Assembly: GCF_010093595.1 (NCBI RefSeq)
Contig: NW_022985453.1
Location: 1,157,753 to 1,221,752 of the forward strand
Length of the DNA: 64,000 nt
Source of the DNA: Mytilinidion resinicola
Lineage: Eukaryota; Ascomycota; Dothideomycetes; Mytilinidiales; Mytilinidiaceae
Direction: 5' to 3'
Of this stretch, positions 21,295-32,931 are shown in pieces (position 1 is the first letter of the stretch; the number at the start of each line of letters is the position of its first letter). Both the position numbers and the translations under genes were made by a program. The notes below the pieces were generated by a model. The model saw nothing but the letters and a program-made list of their open reading frames with translations, did not search any database and had not been told where the DNA came from.

Positions 21295-24200
21295 CTACAA
21301 GAAATAGAAAACTTTCCACTTCTTCACACTCCTGGCCCAAGTAAAGAAATAAAAGAAGCCAACATTTGCCGCCGTGAACAGCACGAAGACAGCCCAATAA
21401 GCCCAGATGTTGTTTGCCAGCATGCCACTATTCAGATTAAAGCCATCCAAGTATTGGTTGCCGTTGATGTACTGGCATACTTGGCACTCGTTGGTAGCTT
21501 CCGGGTTCGTCAGATTAGCTTGCGTAAGACGAGCCCACGCCCCAGCGTAATTGCCACAAGTCTGGCCGGGCGGTGGCGGAAACCTGAACAGGTCTTCGGA
21601 GTCGCAGAGTACGTGCTGGTTGGCATTGACCGCGATGATGAGGCCTCCAAAGAGGTAAGTCAAAGGGTTGAGATAATAGACCTAGGGAATTAAATTAGAC
21701 TTTCTTTTATAGAGGATACAGCGGGGAATTACTGACCCAATATCTCCATGCGACTTGAATCTGTGCATATGGCACGACCACACCATTGAACCAATTGAAA
21801 GTCGTCACCAGGAAAACCAGCACCAGACCCGCAAACTTCAAATCAGGACTTGCGGCCGTAACTAAAAGTCCGAACGTCATCTCAAAGACCTCATAGGTCA
21901 TGATCAAGATGAAGACGTAGATGGCTGACTCCCCAAATGGAAGCCCACTCAAGAAGTACCATAACAAGAAGTATACAGTTCCAGTGAGGACAATGGCCGG
22001 CAACTCGGCAAGGATTGATGAGGTGCATAATGCCACCCAGCCGTATGCTCGGGATGGTCCTTCGCGAACCTGCCATAAAAGACGATTCCCAAAGAACCGA
22101 GCGAGAATAGGGTTCACGATGGTGTTCACGAGAAAGATAAGTGCGAATGCCCCGAATGAACTGGAAACATTCAAATTAGTTCTCGTTGCGGAGGACTGAG
22201 ATTTGGACCCTGCTCACCGACTCTGTAGGTCTACTGGGGAAGTGCCCAAGTTGAAGAACGTAAAGCCGATAAGAATGGCTTGAATAACGTGCACCCAGAT
22301 CTTACTGTAGATATACGAAGGTTTACGCCACTGATTGAAAAGCATGCGCTTGGTGACGAGTATTACTTGAAGCAGTGTAGAAGTATTGAACGCGCGCATG
22401 GTATCGGTGTCGCCCCATACAGCACCCTCAGCTCTTATGTGGTCAATATCGGACTGTAATTGTTGCGAATGGGAAGACTTTCGCCATTTCTCAGACCAGT
22501 CACCGGCCAGAGTTCCCGACTTGCCGCCAATGCCAGCACCGATGGTATCAAGCACGAACTCTGCAGGATTCACATCCGGTGGAGCAACAGCTCCATGAAC
22601 CTCAAAGTACGAAATGAGGTTTCTTATAGGTCCGAAGCTGTTTTGGTTAGCAGAGTTTCTGGTGAGGTTGCAGAGGAGTGTACTTACTAGATCTCTTCGC
22701 CATTTGATGACAGTGCAAGGACTTTGTCGAAGAGACGGAACAAGGAGGCAGAGGGTTGATGAACTGTGACGAGTACGGCTTGTCCATCTCTTGATAGTTG
22801 CTTGAGATAGTTGATGATACTTGCGGCTCCTTGAGAGTCGAGCCCAGATGTTGGTTCATCTGCAAAGAGAATCTTGGGCCTAGCTGCTAACTCGACTCCA
22901 ATCTGAATTATATTCATGTCAGTTTCCTCAATAGAATGTAGTGTCTGAGAATGGCTTACTGTGATACGCTTCGAAAGTTCTACCCCAAGTCCCGACTCAA
23001 TCACGGCATGCTGCAAATGTTTCAAGTCCAGAACTTCGAGCACATGATCCACATGCGCCAGCTTCTCTTGGTTAGAGTATATTGATGACTGTCGCAATAA
23101 GGCAGAGAACTCGAAAGCTTCACGAATGGTAGCAGATCCATCGTGCATGTCGGATTGCTGAGCAAAGCCTAGGACCAATATCAGCTTTGCGGTGGGTTTA
23201 TGAGTACAGACACGTACCTGAGATCTTCTTAAAGTATTTCCCTAGAGGCTTGTTACCGAATTCGAGGTCCCCAGTAAGATTTCCCGCGCCATTCGTCAGG
23301 CTCAGATGCGTAAGGAGTGTTGTTTTACCAGCACCACTCGCGCCGCATAGGGCTATGAGATCTCCCGGTCGTACATAGCCCGAGACACTGTTGAGCAATG
23401 TCTTTTCGCCAAGATTGACAGTCAAGTTCTTCCACACCAAGCTTGGACCCGCAGTATATGTGTTACTAGCGGAGTCTGGAGCCTCTTTCTCTAGGGATAG
23501 AGCAACAACCGCAGCTGATTTCTCGACGTCTTTCTCCCGCATAGGAGTATCAACGGGATCTTTCTCTTTCCGGGTATAAACAACTGGTATTCCGCCTTGA
23601 GCGCTGAAGTGCATAATCTCACTTCCGAGGACCCCGACAAACATATACGCGACCGAGAATGCAATCAGGATTCCGACGTTACGCCACTTATGGGAGTAAC
23701 TAAATCCGAATGACTCGACATATTGAAGGCCGGGCACGTTGACCTGCCCCGGTTGCGCCCCTCGAATCGGACACACTTGGTTGGCGGACTTCAGCTGCGA
23801 TAGTTTGGGTATAAGTGAATTGGAACATGCAATATCCACAGTTCTGAAGTCGTTCGTAATGAGCGCTTCGTAAGTATATCTCGCAGGACTGATATAATGG
23901 ATCCATGACCATATAGGCTCCATCTTGTTGATTGGGATGAGGAAACCGGCGAAGTATACCGTTGTGGTGGACGCGATACCTCCAAATCGAAAGCAATCCT
24001 CAATGCTGGGGACATAGTCTACCAAATGTTAGTATCTATTGGAGAAGACTATTGTGGAAAAGTACTTACATGCAAACATGCGAAGCAAGTTCGCAAAGTT
24101 CAGGGTCGAAAGCCAAAGGACCAGGTAGAAGTAGAAGAAATCGCCCGCCGTGTATTGCACAGAATGATGGGTGAGAAAGTAGAAAGCCACCATGAACCAC

Positions 24201-25745
24201 GCATGCTGAATTCCAATAAGAGGTATATCAACGAGGATTCTCGCAATTGCTACTGCGCTTGCACGGTACATGTTCAGACTCGACTGACGTTCCAACACCG
24301 GCCGATTGGAGTGAGCGTCGAACAGTTCCGGATACTGCATCCATGCGTTCGCAATAATAGTGTAGAAAACTACTCCCTCTCGTGTGAAGGCGCCAACAGA
24401 GTCAGTCGAGATGTCAAAATACTCGCTGCCAACGATGAGGCAGAGAACCGTAGTGTTGATCCATTTCTGGTACTGGATCTTGCGTTTGCCATTAACGAGC
24501 TGAAATTCTCGACGTAGGCATTCGAAAACTTGGGCAGGGTATGACCGATTGATGGTGGAGCTCGCGACTAAGTTCGACTCCCCTTTCGTCTTTTCGAACT
24601 CTCTTATTTCTGACTGCAAACTGGCGAATGCGCTAGAGCGACGAAATGCCTCTGCTAGATCTTGAGGAGTTCGTATCTCCGCAGCCAGCGTTCCTCGACG
24701 GGAACGTCTTCGCAATGGGTCTGTCACTGCTGTGAGGCACTCAGACGTTGTTTGACCCTGCTCGTGGATATAACCAAGCTCTTCGAAATATGCCTTTGCC
24801 GCATTGATCGGACCAAAGAAGACTTCATGACCTTGGTCAAGCACAATGACCTTGTCGAATGTCTGATATATGCTCTCTCCGGCTTGGTAGAGAGTTGCGA
24901 GAGTTGTCTTCTGAGCGACATCGGTGAGAGTGCGCAATGCCTTTACAAAGTCTAAAGCAGTGGAAGAATCTAGTCCTTTGGTACTGTTGTCGAAACATTG
25001 GAGAGAAGATCCGGATGCAAGCACTTCGGCGATTGAAACGCTACTGACTGTCAGCGGGGAAATAACTAATGATGGACGTCTTTACTGACCGTTTGCGCTC
25101 CCCGCCGGATATTCCAGGAATTGAGCCCCCACCCACGGCAGTGTCCAGGACGCCATCTAGCCCAAACATGCTTGCAAGCGTTATGGCCAACGGTGGAACA
25201 TCTCGGCCGTGCTTTGTCTTTGGTAGACTCATACGCAAAGCAAATTCGAGAGTTTGCCGAACGGTCAGTGAAGGGATGTGGTTGTCTTCTTCTGGTAGAT
25301 AGATCGTCTCTCTACGGTGCTTCTCATAGAACTTGTTGTGCGGAATTCCAGCGAACTCAAGGTCTCCCTTCACAGCGAGGGTCGAGCGGTTCGCGGTAGT
25401 GCGGAGGAAAGTCGAGCAACCACTCCCGGGTCGCCCAAGCACCAGAAGCATTTCCCCAGATTGCACGATACCGCTGACATTGTGAAGAATACGTTTTTGC
25501 GCGACAGTCTTGGCGCCAAACAAAGAGGCCGGAAGGCGTTTTCGAAGCCATTGAGCTTGGTCGTATCCAAAGGTGTTGATAATGGCTCGCGGTAGGGTCT
25601 TCACCATAACGCGACCTAGATCAGGAGCTGCAACGGAGACTTCCTTCAACATCAAGGCAACACGCTTAGCAGCTGTAGTATCTTCAGACGCATCGAGACT
25701 TTGAAGCAATGTTTCCACGTCTTTGCTCAATGTACTGTCGCTCAT
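21295..25745 (-). CDS. PDR-type (ABCG) full-size ABC exporter
   Basis: Eight exons (25090-25745, 24070-25043, 23218-24018, 22960-23168, 22688-22902, 22218-22637, 21737-22160, 21295-21681) join to 1361 codons plus stop, all frames consistent. The order is NBD-TMD-NBD-TMD as in pleiotropic drug resistance pumps. NBD1 has the PDR-typical Walker A with cysteine in place of lysine (GRPGSGCST), signature SGGERKR and CFDNSTKGLDSS. NBD2 has a canonical Walker A (GASGAGKTT), LSKRITIGVELAARP, Walker B FADEPTSGLDSQ and the histidine of VTVHQPS. Membrane segments follow each NBD, ending with the cysteine-containing extracellular loop (TNECQVCQYINGN) typical of the second half. The start (MSDSTLSKD) is preferred over an ATG nine codons upstream. 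Likely role: export of a lipophilic product or toxin across the plasma membrane, plausibly the product of the surrounding genes. Confidence 0.92.
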
Positions 25746-26046
25746 AGTGCCGGTATTTACGAGTAAAATCAAGGCAAGAATGATAGATGCGTGTTGATGT
25801 ATGCAAACGCTACATGTATTATTTTTGAAGAAATGAGATCATTAACAAGCTATCCCTAAAGAGAGGGATGCTCAGGCACGAGATTGACTTCAGGTGGAGC
25901 CCGGAATGGCTTTGATCACGTGACACATGGACGTTTCGTTCAACGACCAAAGTCCTCCGAATTATTAATTGCAGCCCCGCATCTGATCTGCACGCAAATT
26001 GACAGAGTGCAGGAACGGATACCATCCCATTTTTTGCAGTAGATCT
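25746..26046. other. Promoter of the ABC exporter gene
   Basis: A 301-bp gap between the exporter start and the stop of the unrecognised minus-strand gene. It contains a CACGTG(ACACATG) stretch near 25918. Nothing else stands out. Confidence 0.4.
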
Positions 26047-27396
26047 CTAACCCTTTACGATGACAAAGCGACCTTTCTGAATGCTGGGAGTGTCGAATCC
26101 ATCAGGAGCTCCATCCAAATACACGCTTCCAGGTTCCAGCTTTCCAATCAGTGCTAGTCGAACGACAGGATCGCTGGCATGAACCACGATAAGAACAGGT
26201 TTCGTCTGGGAGAGTGTGCCCTTCACTGACAGAATTTCTGATGCCTCGTGGAATCCACTGTCTTTCTTGCCAGTGAGCCATTTCTCGTCGCTTAAGTCAA
26301 AGTGACGTGCTTGATCCAAGCCTCGAAGGATACGCCCAATACCTACGGCAAAACTCTGGCCTTTCTCGAATGTCCCAATAAGTTTAAGTTGCTGTGATGC
26401 GCCAATTTCAAAGCTATCACGCCTCGTGCCTTCCGCAGTGATTGCAGTTTCGATTAGGCGGCTAGGAGCAGCCGACGAAGAAGCAAGAGACGAGGTATCA
26501 ATAGTCTCCGATGAAGTCAAAAGATCGGACCCGAAATCGAATAGAACCGGCTCGTTTCCTGCTTCAACGAGTGCCGTAGGTATGTAGCGTAGTAGGCTCG
26601 AGCGCCCTTCTGAAAACAACGACTGCGGAAGGACGGTTCCTTTCTGATACTGGAACCCATATCCTCCACTAGGTAGGCTGGGGGCTGTGAAGACTTTTGC
26701 AACATCGACGAAATCAGCTCGATTTGCTGAACCGCCTCTAATCTTGAGGACGAAGTTTTCTCGGATCTCTTCTAAAGGTCGCGTTCCTCTGGCGCTTGTG
26801 TCTTGCAGATTCAACTGCACCTCTTCAAAGTTGGCGTATGGCAACAGCCCATCGCGTAGGCAAGTCATTTGGTGGAGCCACTCGTTATACAACATCATGA
26901 GGATCGGCGAACTTCTGGCGCTTCTCAAAAGTCGCCCGGCCGGAGGAATCCATTTGTGACCTTCACAAGGACTGTAAACGGTGAGATGCGGATCTCCTTG
27001 GACCTTGTGATTGACTTCGCTGGCGTAGCTGTAGAGAGCACCTCCAACTCGGAGAGCTTGCTTGGTGATTTCACACGGCTCGGCACTCTTCCAGTCTGAG
27101 AGGAGAAGCGTAGCTTCCCGACCTTCATGGGAAAGACTCGAGCGCAGGCCATCCATGAGAATAGAGCGCGTAGAAGGAGTCCCAGGTGGGTCGGGGCCGA
27201 GTTGGACGATTACCGATTCGAAGAGAACTGCGATTTCTCGCACGACATCTTTGGCAGTGTAGATTCCAGGACGAAAGTTCCAATTAGAAGACTGGTTGTA
27301 CGGGGCTGGTCCAACCTGAACTTCGCAGCGCACGGGCTTAATCGCACGCCCCAAGAAGAGGCCTCCTAGACCTGGGGCCTGGTATGTAGCAGTCAT
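26047..27396 (-). CDS. Unrecognised 449-aa protein in the putative cluster
   Basis: One coding exon of 449 codons. I choose the ATG at 27394-27396 (MTATYQAPGLGG). The more upstream in-frame ATG (27426) lies inside what looks like a 66-bp 5'-UTR intron (27401-27466, donor GTGAGT, branch CCTAAC, acceptor CTCCAG). No signal peptide or membrane helix is apparent. The protein has a GLGGLFLGRAI segment near its start, a central region with SPCEGHKWIPP, and a C-terminal domain with PVLIVVHASDPVVRLALIG and YLDGAPDGFDTP. I do not recognise the family. The gene is intact, lies head to head with the methyltransferase gene, and is surrounded by likely biosynthetic genes, so a role in the same pathway is a reasonable guess and nothing more. 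Confidence 0.7.
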   Translation of the reverse strand: MTATYQAPGLGGLFLGRAIKPVRCEVQVGPAPYNQSSNWNFRPGIYTAKDVVREIAVLFESVIVQLGPDPPGTPSTRSILMDGLRSSLSHEGREATLLLSDWKSAEPCEITKQALRVGGALYSYASEVNHKVQGDPHLTVYSPCEGHKWIPPAGRLLRSARSSPILMMLYNEWLHQMTCLRDGLLPYANFEEVQLNLQDTSARGTRPLEEIRENFVLKIRGGSANRADFVDVAKVFTAPSLPSGGYGFQYQKGTVLPQSLFSEGRSSLLRYIPTALVEAGNEPVLFDFGSDLLTSSETIDTSSLASSSAAPSRLIETAITAEGTRRDSFEIGASQQLKLIGTFEKGQSFAVGIGRILRGLDQARHFDLSDEKWLTGKKDSGFHEASEILSVKGTLSQTKPVLIVVHASDPVVRLALIGKLEPGSVYLDGAPDGFDTPSIQKGRFVIVKG

Positions 27397-27822
27397 GTTC
27401 CTGGAGATAGTCGTTAGGCCTCGCATCGGGGTCAGGCTCAGCGGTGGCCGGGTTGAGAGTACTCACTGGCCGTCCTGTAGAATGTGTTTCTTTGAGCAGT
27501 GATAGTGACGGATTTCAAAGCAAGGCTGGTGTGGTCGGTTATTCCGACCCTTGTACCATTTGTATAAGTTGAGTGGTGCGGCACAGCGCTCAATCCCACA
27601 AGTCAGGTGATCCACATAGTGGAAAATAGAGCGCCACTTGCGACTTCACCTCCTCCGAACTCCGACGTTCTGCTTGCAGTAGTCAAAGCACGCAAGAGAG
27701 GATAGCAGTGCCAGTCCAGAAGATACAGAAATACATTCAGCGCAGTTTGCAGACATTATACGATTCTTCGAAGCAAGTTTCTCTACCCCCCAGCTGCACC
27801 CCTGGTCATCTTGCTGAGCAAT
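27397..27822. promoter_or_regulatory. Divergent promoter between the 449-aa protein and methyltransferase genes
   Basis: A 426-bp head-to-head interval that includes the probable 5'-UTR intron of the minus-strand gene (27401-27466). No clear shared operator could be identified by eye. Confidence 0.4.
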
Positions 27823-28789
27823 ATGAGTGCGGCCCAAGTCAAACAGTCCTTCCAGTCAGGCGGGAAAGGGAATCCGTTCACAGGCACGGAAGGAATCTAT
27901 CTTCTTCCTCATCACATCAAAGAAATCGAAAGGCTGAGGACCCAGCATAACCTCATTCTTTCAGCGACCGGGAACACTCTGATCACCGCACCGATCAAAG
28001 AACCCAAGCCTCGTGTGCTTGATTCGGGCGCAGCTGATGGTATGTTGCTCCGCCTCCGCTAAGCGACTGGGCCGAGCTAACTGAAAGCAAGGTACTTGGT
28101 TGCTCAATCTTCGAAGGCTATACCCGCAGCATGAATGGTCTCTTCATGGTGTCGATATTGGCTCTGCACTTTTTCCGCCAAAGAGCGGTCCCTACGAGTC
28201 TCTCGAGCTCCATGAACTCGATGCCAGAGCTCCAGTGCCGCCCAGTCTTGGATGGGAGGGCTCCTTTGACCTCATCCACCAGCGTCTTCTGATTTGGGGC
28301 TTCCAGAAGAAAGATTGGCCTGCCGTGTTGAAAAATCAACTTTCGCTCCTCAAGCCCGGAGGCTGGATCCAGTTGGTTGAGAGCCAATGGGTAGATCGTG
28401 ATCACCCTTTCGACGCAGCTCAGTATCCCAATCTCGCGAAACAGACTACTCTCCAGAAATGGAGCACCGATGCATTTGGTATGGACATCTTCATTGCGTA
28501 CAATTTGGAGGATCATCTGAGAGAGCTTGGATTCCAAAACGTCAGCAAACAGCAATTCGAGCTCGGCTACGGCGCAAAAGCAAAAGAGGAGAGTTGGAAA
28601 GTTCCATCCGCTGATTTGTGGGTAAACACATTCAGCAGCTTTGGAGAGCGATGGCCCGAAGGCGGGATCCCGGGAGTTGCGAAGACGAAAGAGGAGTTCT
28701 ACCAATTCTTAGAAGACTTGAAGAAAGAGGTGTTGGAGGTCGGGTATGCGCCAAAAATAAGCTACATTATTGGACAGAAGCCGCTGTAG
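27823..28789 (+). CDS. LaeA-like SAM-dependent methyltransferase
   Basis: Exons 27823-28039 and 28092-28789 give 304 aa. The class I Rossmann methyltransferase motifs are visible: motif I VLDSGAADGTWLL (about residues 67-79; serine-glycine-alanine replaces the usual leucine-glycine-cysteine-glycine), the acidic end of beta-2 (HGVDIGSALFP), motif II/III around FDLIHQRLLIWGFQ, and motif IV-like LLKPGGWIQLVESQW. This arrangement resembles the LaeA/velvet-type and cluster-encoded small-molecule methyltransferases of fungi. The substrate is unknown. The start at 27823 is preferred to an in-frame ATG four codons upstream, but either is possible. No disruption is seen. The gene is transcribed divergently from the unrecognised 449-aa protein and in the same direction as the next two genes. 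Confidence 0.82.
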
Positions 28790-29608
28790 AATAGACTTGC
28801 CGTAGAGAAGCTCTCAAATGGACACCGAGGCCTTCGTCTCTAGACTGTCAACGAAGCCGGCTTTGCTACTCAACACGCTACGCGTCTGCACGCTTCGCGC
28901 GTCTTCACGCTTCGCGCGTCTTGCGTAATACACGGCAGGGATCTACTCACTCAGCTGGAATGTGAGATAATGCCAACAGTGTGCAGCTGCTACCACAACT
29001 TGCACGCATCGCAATCCACCTGCTTCGGCCGTGTGCAGTGAACGTTGAGTGCCGACAAGCTGACAAACGACTAACATCGATAACGACGATAGCGCCCCTC
29101 GCACGCGATGCAGACCCCGCCGTCGATCTTCTTCGGGAAGAAAGGGGTGGCGGGTCGGGAACAAGCGACCTTGCATGACCATCCATCTCCGAGAGGACAT
29201 CACGTGACTCGCACGACCAAACGTCTCCGATGCAGACTCCACGGCCACTGACCCCGAGAAGATCATCAGATCCCCGCGAAAATCCCCTCAACACACCGAG
29301 ATACAGTGGGGACAGCTGTTCGCATCTCGTATCAGCCTGGCCATGAGCATCGATTGCGTCAACTGTCACCGATTGTTCGACGCTGCGAGGCAGTCACCAA
29401 CGTCACCATGCGAATCCGAAGGTTTGAGGAACTTGTGCAGTGGACGCTGATCCTCAATCACTGGTACAGCTGTTCCGATCCCTGGCAATGGACATGTAGC
29501 ATAGCCGATAGCTCGTAGCTCGTGTAAACTTCCTACCGCAGCGGTCAACATCATTATCTCTCAACCTCAGCATCCTCAACATTCACAGCCCCCTCATCCA
29601 CTGCAGCA
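28790..29608. other. Intergenic stretch with a short GC-rich tandem repeat
   Basis: An 819-bp interval upstream of the lactonase-like gene. Apart from the tandem repeat at 28874-28922 I see no supported feature; short open frames on the minus strand lack motifs. Confidence 0.4.
28874..28922. repeat. Three tandem copies of a 15-17-bp GC-rich unit
   Basis: Units read cacgctacgcgtctg, cacgcttcgcgcgtctt and cacgcttcgcgcgtctt. They lie just after the methyltransferase stop. Each unit holds the palindromic core CGCG; function unknown. Confidence 0.6.
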
Positions 29609-31048
29609 ATGTATATTCCATTCCAAGAAGCTCTTCTCGCATTCACTAAGCCCTCAGTACAAGCCGTGCTCGAGGCCGAAGCGCCGCTCTCCCTGACGCC
29701 GCCAGAGAGCTCCCTAGCCGAGAAATGTGGCCCCTCCACCGCCAAAATTGTTTGTATCAATGGCTACTCCGCCGTGATGCCCGGGAACTTCTACAGAGGA
29801 CCGCCGCCCGCATCCATCAACCCGTTGGATCAGCCCTCGTACGCCCAAACCAAGATCCCCGCCGACGAATCATGGGGGTTGGTCGAAGACGCTGACTTCA
29901 TCGTCTACGACAAAGAGCGAGGCCTGAAGATCTTGGGCGATAAACCCACTTCTGAGTTCGCTTTTGAAATTACACCCCTCTTCCATGATGCGACGGTCTA
30001 CGATCCGTACACAAATGAGGTCTATTTCTCGCAACTTTCCGGAGGCGAGATCACGCAGAAAGTGATTGACTTGAATGGAGACGAGGGGCCGAAGTTGATT
30101 AGGAAAAAAGCTGATCCGCCGCTATACTCGCCTACGGGTGGGATATACCGCAATGGGCTGTTTTACTTCTGCGTTGGTGGCTCGAGCCATAGCGTTCCGG
30201 GGCCGGATGGAACGGTGGCGAGACCGGGGATTTACACACTCAATGCTACGAGCGGGGAGTCGAAAGTGCTGCTGAATAACTACTTTGGGTACTGGTTCAG
30301 CACGTGCAACGATATTGCTATGGATGGAGAGGGGAACATCTGGTTCACTGACGACGGTAATGCCTCTACGCAACAGCTCACCTGTTATCGAGAGCTAACT
30401 CCCCAAAAGACTACTCATTCGGTAATGGCGTCAGCGCACACCATCCCATTCTCGCGCCCGCCGTGTGGCGCTTCAGCCCCAAGACCGGCTCCGTCCGAAT
30501 CGCAGACAGCCACCTGAAGCAGCCCAACGGTATTGCATTTTCGCCAGACTTCAAGACGCTATACGTCGCGGACTCAGGTGCGGAAACAGTACCAGACCAT
30601 GAACCGGCCGTCGGACAGGTCATTTACAACCCCTACAACGTGACTGATCCCCATGTCGTATGGAAATTCGACGTTATCGATCATGGTAATGCACTGGGAA
30701 ATGCCCGCCCGTGGCATGTGACGCACAAGGTTCGTAAATTGCGCCGCTTTGATTGCCACATAAGCACTACGTTTGCTAACTCGTCTGAAGTGGTTGCCCG
30801 ACGGCCTCCGTGTCGCCGACAATGGCTACGTCCTCGTTGGTGTGGGAGACGGCATTGATATCCTGTCGCCAGAGGGTGATCTCCTAGTCAAGATTCAGAC
30901 TAAGTTTGTTGCGGTTGGAAACACCTGGGCTGGGAAGGATAGCAAAGACATCTGGATCACTGGCGTCGGAGGTGTTCAAAAGGTGCATTTGAATTTGCCC
31001 GGCGGCAAGGTCAACGGCTGGCCGAAGGAGTTACTGAATTATGACTAA
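29609..31048 (+). CDS. SMP-30/gluconolactonase-like beta-propeller protein
   Basis: Exons 29609-30356, 30410-30729 and 30791-31048 give 441 aa. The blade-type repeats of the SMP-30/Gluconolactonase/LRE-like family are recognisable: FHDATVYDPYTNEVYFSQ, SPTGGIYRNGLFYFC, NDIAMDGEGNIWFTDD (with the metal-binding asparagine), LKQPNGIAFSPDFKTLYVADSG (with the metal-binding aspartate) and WLPDGLRVADNGYVLVGVGD. Such proteins hydrolyse or form lactones using one divalent metal ion. No signal peptide is apparent, so it is probably cytosolic. The length is somewhat above the bacterial norm because of an N-terminal extension of about 70 residues, as in other fungal members. It lies in tandem with the Gal80-like gene, same strand, 536 bp apart. 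Confidence 0.85.
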
Positions 31049-31584
31049 GGGATCTTTTAAAGATGGGCTTGGGACGACAGCATAGCTTGCGGCATATTTG
31101 GGGATGCTGAAAGAACAGAAAGCAAGGGGTGCACGTGATCTGCTAGCACAGAAGGCCGATCGACGGGAATGAGTTTGCTGGAAGATGAAATTGAAGTGGA
31201 ACGTACTGCTAGAATTGAAGGACAGCTTGATAGCATCTCACGATACGCACGACTTCGGAATAATGCTAGCTGAAACACGTGATATCTCGTAATCCGAAAA
31301 CAAAGACTTGAAACTCGGTGCTCCATGGATGAAATGACCAAACCTTGCCGCCTTCGCACGCGCTTCGATGAGGCACAGCACTTCGGACCAACATTGCACT
31401 ATGTCATCATCGCGGAGGTCCTTCGATGCTGTGGTTAAGAGCTTGCGGCCAAGACAAACCAACGGTTCCATTACAAATCCATAGCTGATCTTCTGATCCC
31501 CCATAAATTGATCGTTCATCTATGGTCTTTGTACCGTATGTCAAGACTTAATTGAGACCTTGAATAGGCGAATTCGGACTCAAC
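31049..31584. other. Intergenic stretch, promoter of the Gal80-like gene
   Basis: A 536-bp interval. No gene or repeat is supported; a minus-strand frame at 31238-31519 has no recognisable motif. Confidence 0.4.
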
Positions 31585-32873
31585 ATGGCTCGTCCAGCTC
31601 CGCAAAAACCACTGCGTACCGCGCTCATCGGGCTCTCCGCTAGTGCCGTCACCTCGTGGGCGTCAACTGCGCACCTCCCCAATTTCCTTACGGCCACGGG
31701 AAGGTCTAAGTTCACAATCACCGCGCTCCTGAATTCTTCGACCGAGGCCGCACAAGAAGCAATCAAAACATACGACCTCTCCTTAGCGACGAAGCCGTAT
31801 GGGAACCCAAGTGATTTAGCCAAGGATCCGGAGGTGGATTTCGTGGTTTGCAACACGCGCGTTGACAAGCATTACGAGACAACGCTTGCGAGCATCAAGG
31901 CAGGAAAGGATGCCTACATCGAGTGGCCGATTGGATCAGACATTGCGCAAGCCCGGGAGCTTGTGGTGGCGTCACAAGAGTCGAATGCGAGGGTTGCAGT
32001 TGGGCTGCAAGGAAGGTGGGCACCGCCTGTATTGAAGCTGAAAGAAATAGTAGAGCAAGCGGGGCTAGGAAAGATTCTAAGTAGTGAAGTGAGAGCATAC
32101 GGAGGAACAAATCATCGAGGCGTGTTGCCAGTGGGATTGAAATACTTCGCGGAGAGGAAGGTTGGCGGGAACCCTATCACGATCGGGTTCGGTCATGGTG
32201 AGTAAACAAGACCGGCGGATGTGTTCTATTATTGCGCATATTTACTCGCAGCAGTGATCGACTTCGTACAATTTGTGGTCGGAGAGCTCATCCCAGGCAC
32301 CGTGCATACACGCTTTGAGCTTCAACGCCCCGAAATACGAATTCGAGACCCTAAAAGTGGAAGGATCATCGAGACAGTTCGCTCGGATGTGCCTGACCTT
32401 CTCTCCTTAGATGGTTTGTGGCCTACTGCGTTCATGAAGCCGCACAATGGAGCCGTCGCTAACGAACTACTTCAGGCCGCCTCAGATCTGAGTACACAGC
32501 TGATAATGCGACGCTACTCTTCCAGTTCCGTCGAGGCCAGCCATTCCCGGGCACTCCGTCGCTCGAGTGGCGCATCAACTTCGAAGACGGCGAAGTTCGG
32601 CTTGTCTCGCCCTCGGGCATCTCCCTGCAAGCAGCTGCATACGATGAGCCGGTGACCATCCAGCTCCACCACTTCGATACGGAGAAAGTCGAGAACATTG
32701 AATGGGATTGGAACAGTTTGCAAAAAGAAGTGCCAATCAGAGCGAGGACTGTGTTGAGTTGCTTGTACGCGTTTGCTGATGGGGTGCGGGAAGGATACGG
32801 TTGGGTTGGAATCGAGGATGCGGCGAGGCGGGCAGAGCAAATTGAGGGCTGGTTGAAAGAGGGTGGTTGGTAG
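31585..32873 (+). CDS. Gal80-like Gfo/Idh/MocA family protein
   Basis: Exons 31585-32197, 32252-32413 and 32476-32873 give 390 aa; the last intron has an exact CTAAC branch site. The N-terminal Rossmann domain (TALIGLSASAVTSWASTAHL, with the glycine turn altered as in Gal80 proteins) is followed by the VDFVVCNTRVDKHYETTLAS segment and the C-terminal alpha/beta domain (IDFVQFVVGELIPG, FQFRRGQPFPGTPSLEWRI). In catalytic family members the motif after the Rossmann strands is EKP, whose lysine acts in hydride transfer. Here it is EWP, as in non-catalytic Gal80-like proteins (EWA type). The protein may therefore bind NAD(P) and a ligand as a sensor rather than oxidise a sugar. It is convergent with the transcription factor gene, with 58 bp between the stops. 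Confidence 0.82.
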
Positions 32874-32931
32874 AAGGCACCTTGACCGTCACCTCCGTAG
32901 TCTTGCTCCCTTTAATGACCGTAGCGAAGAA

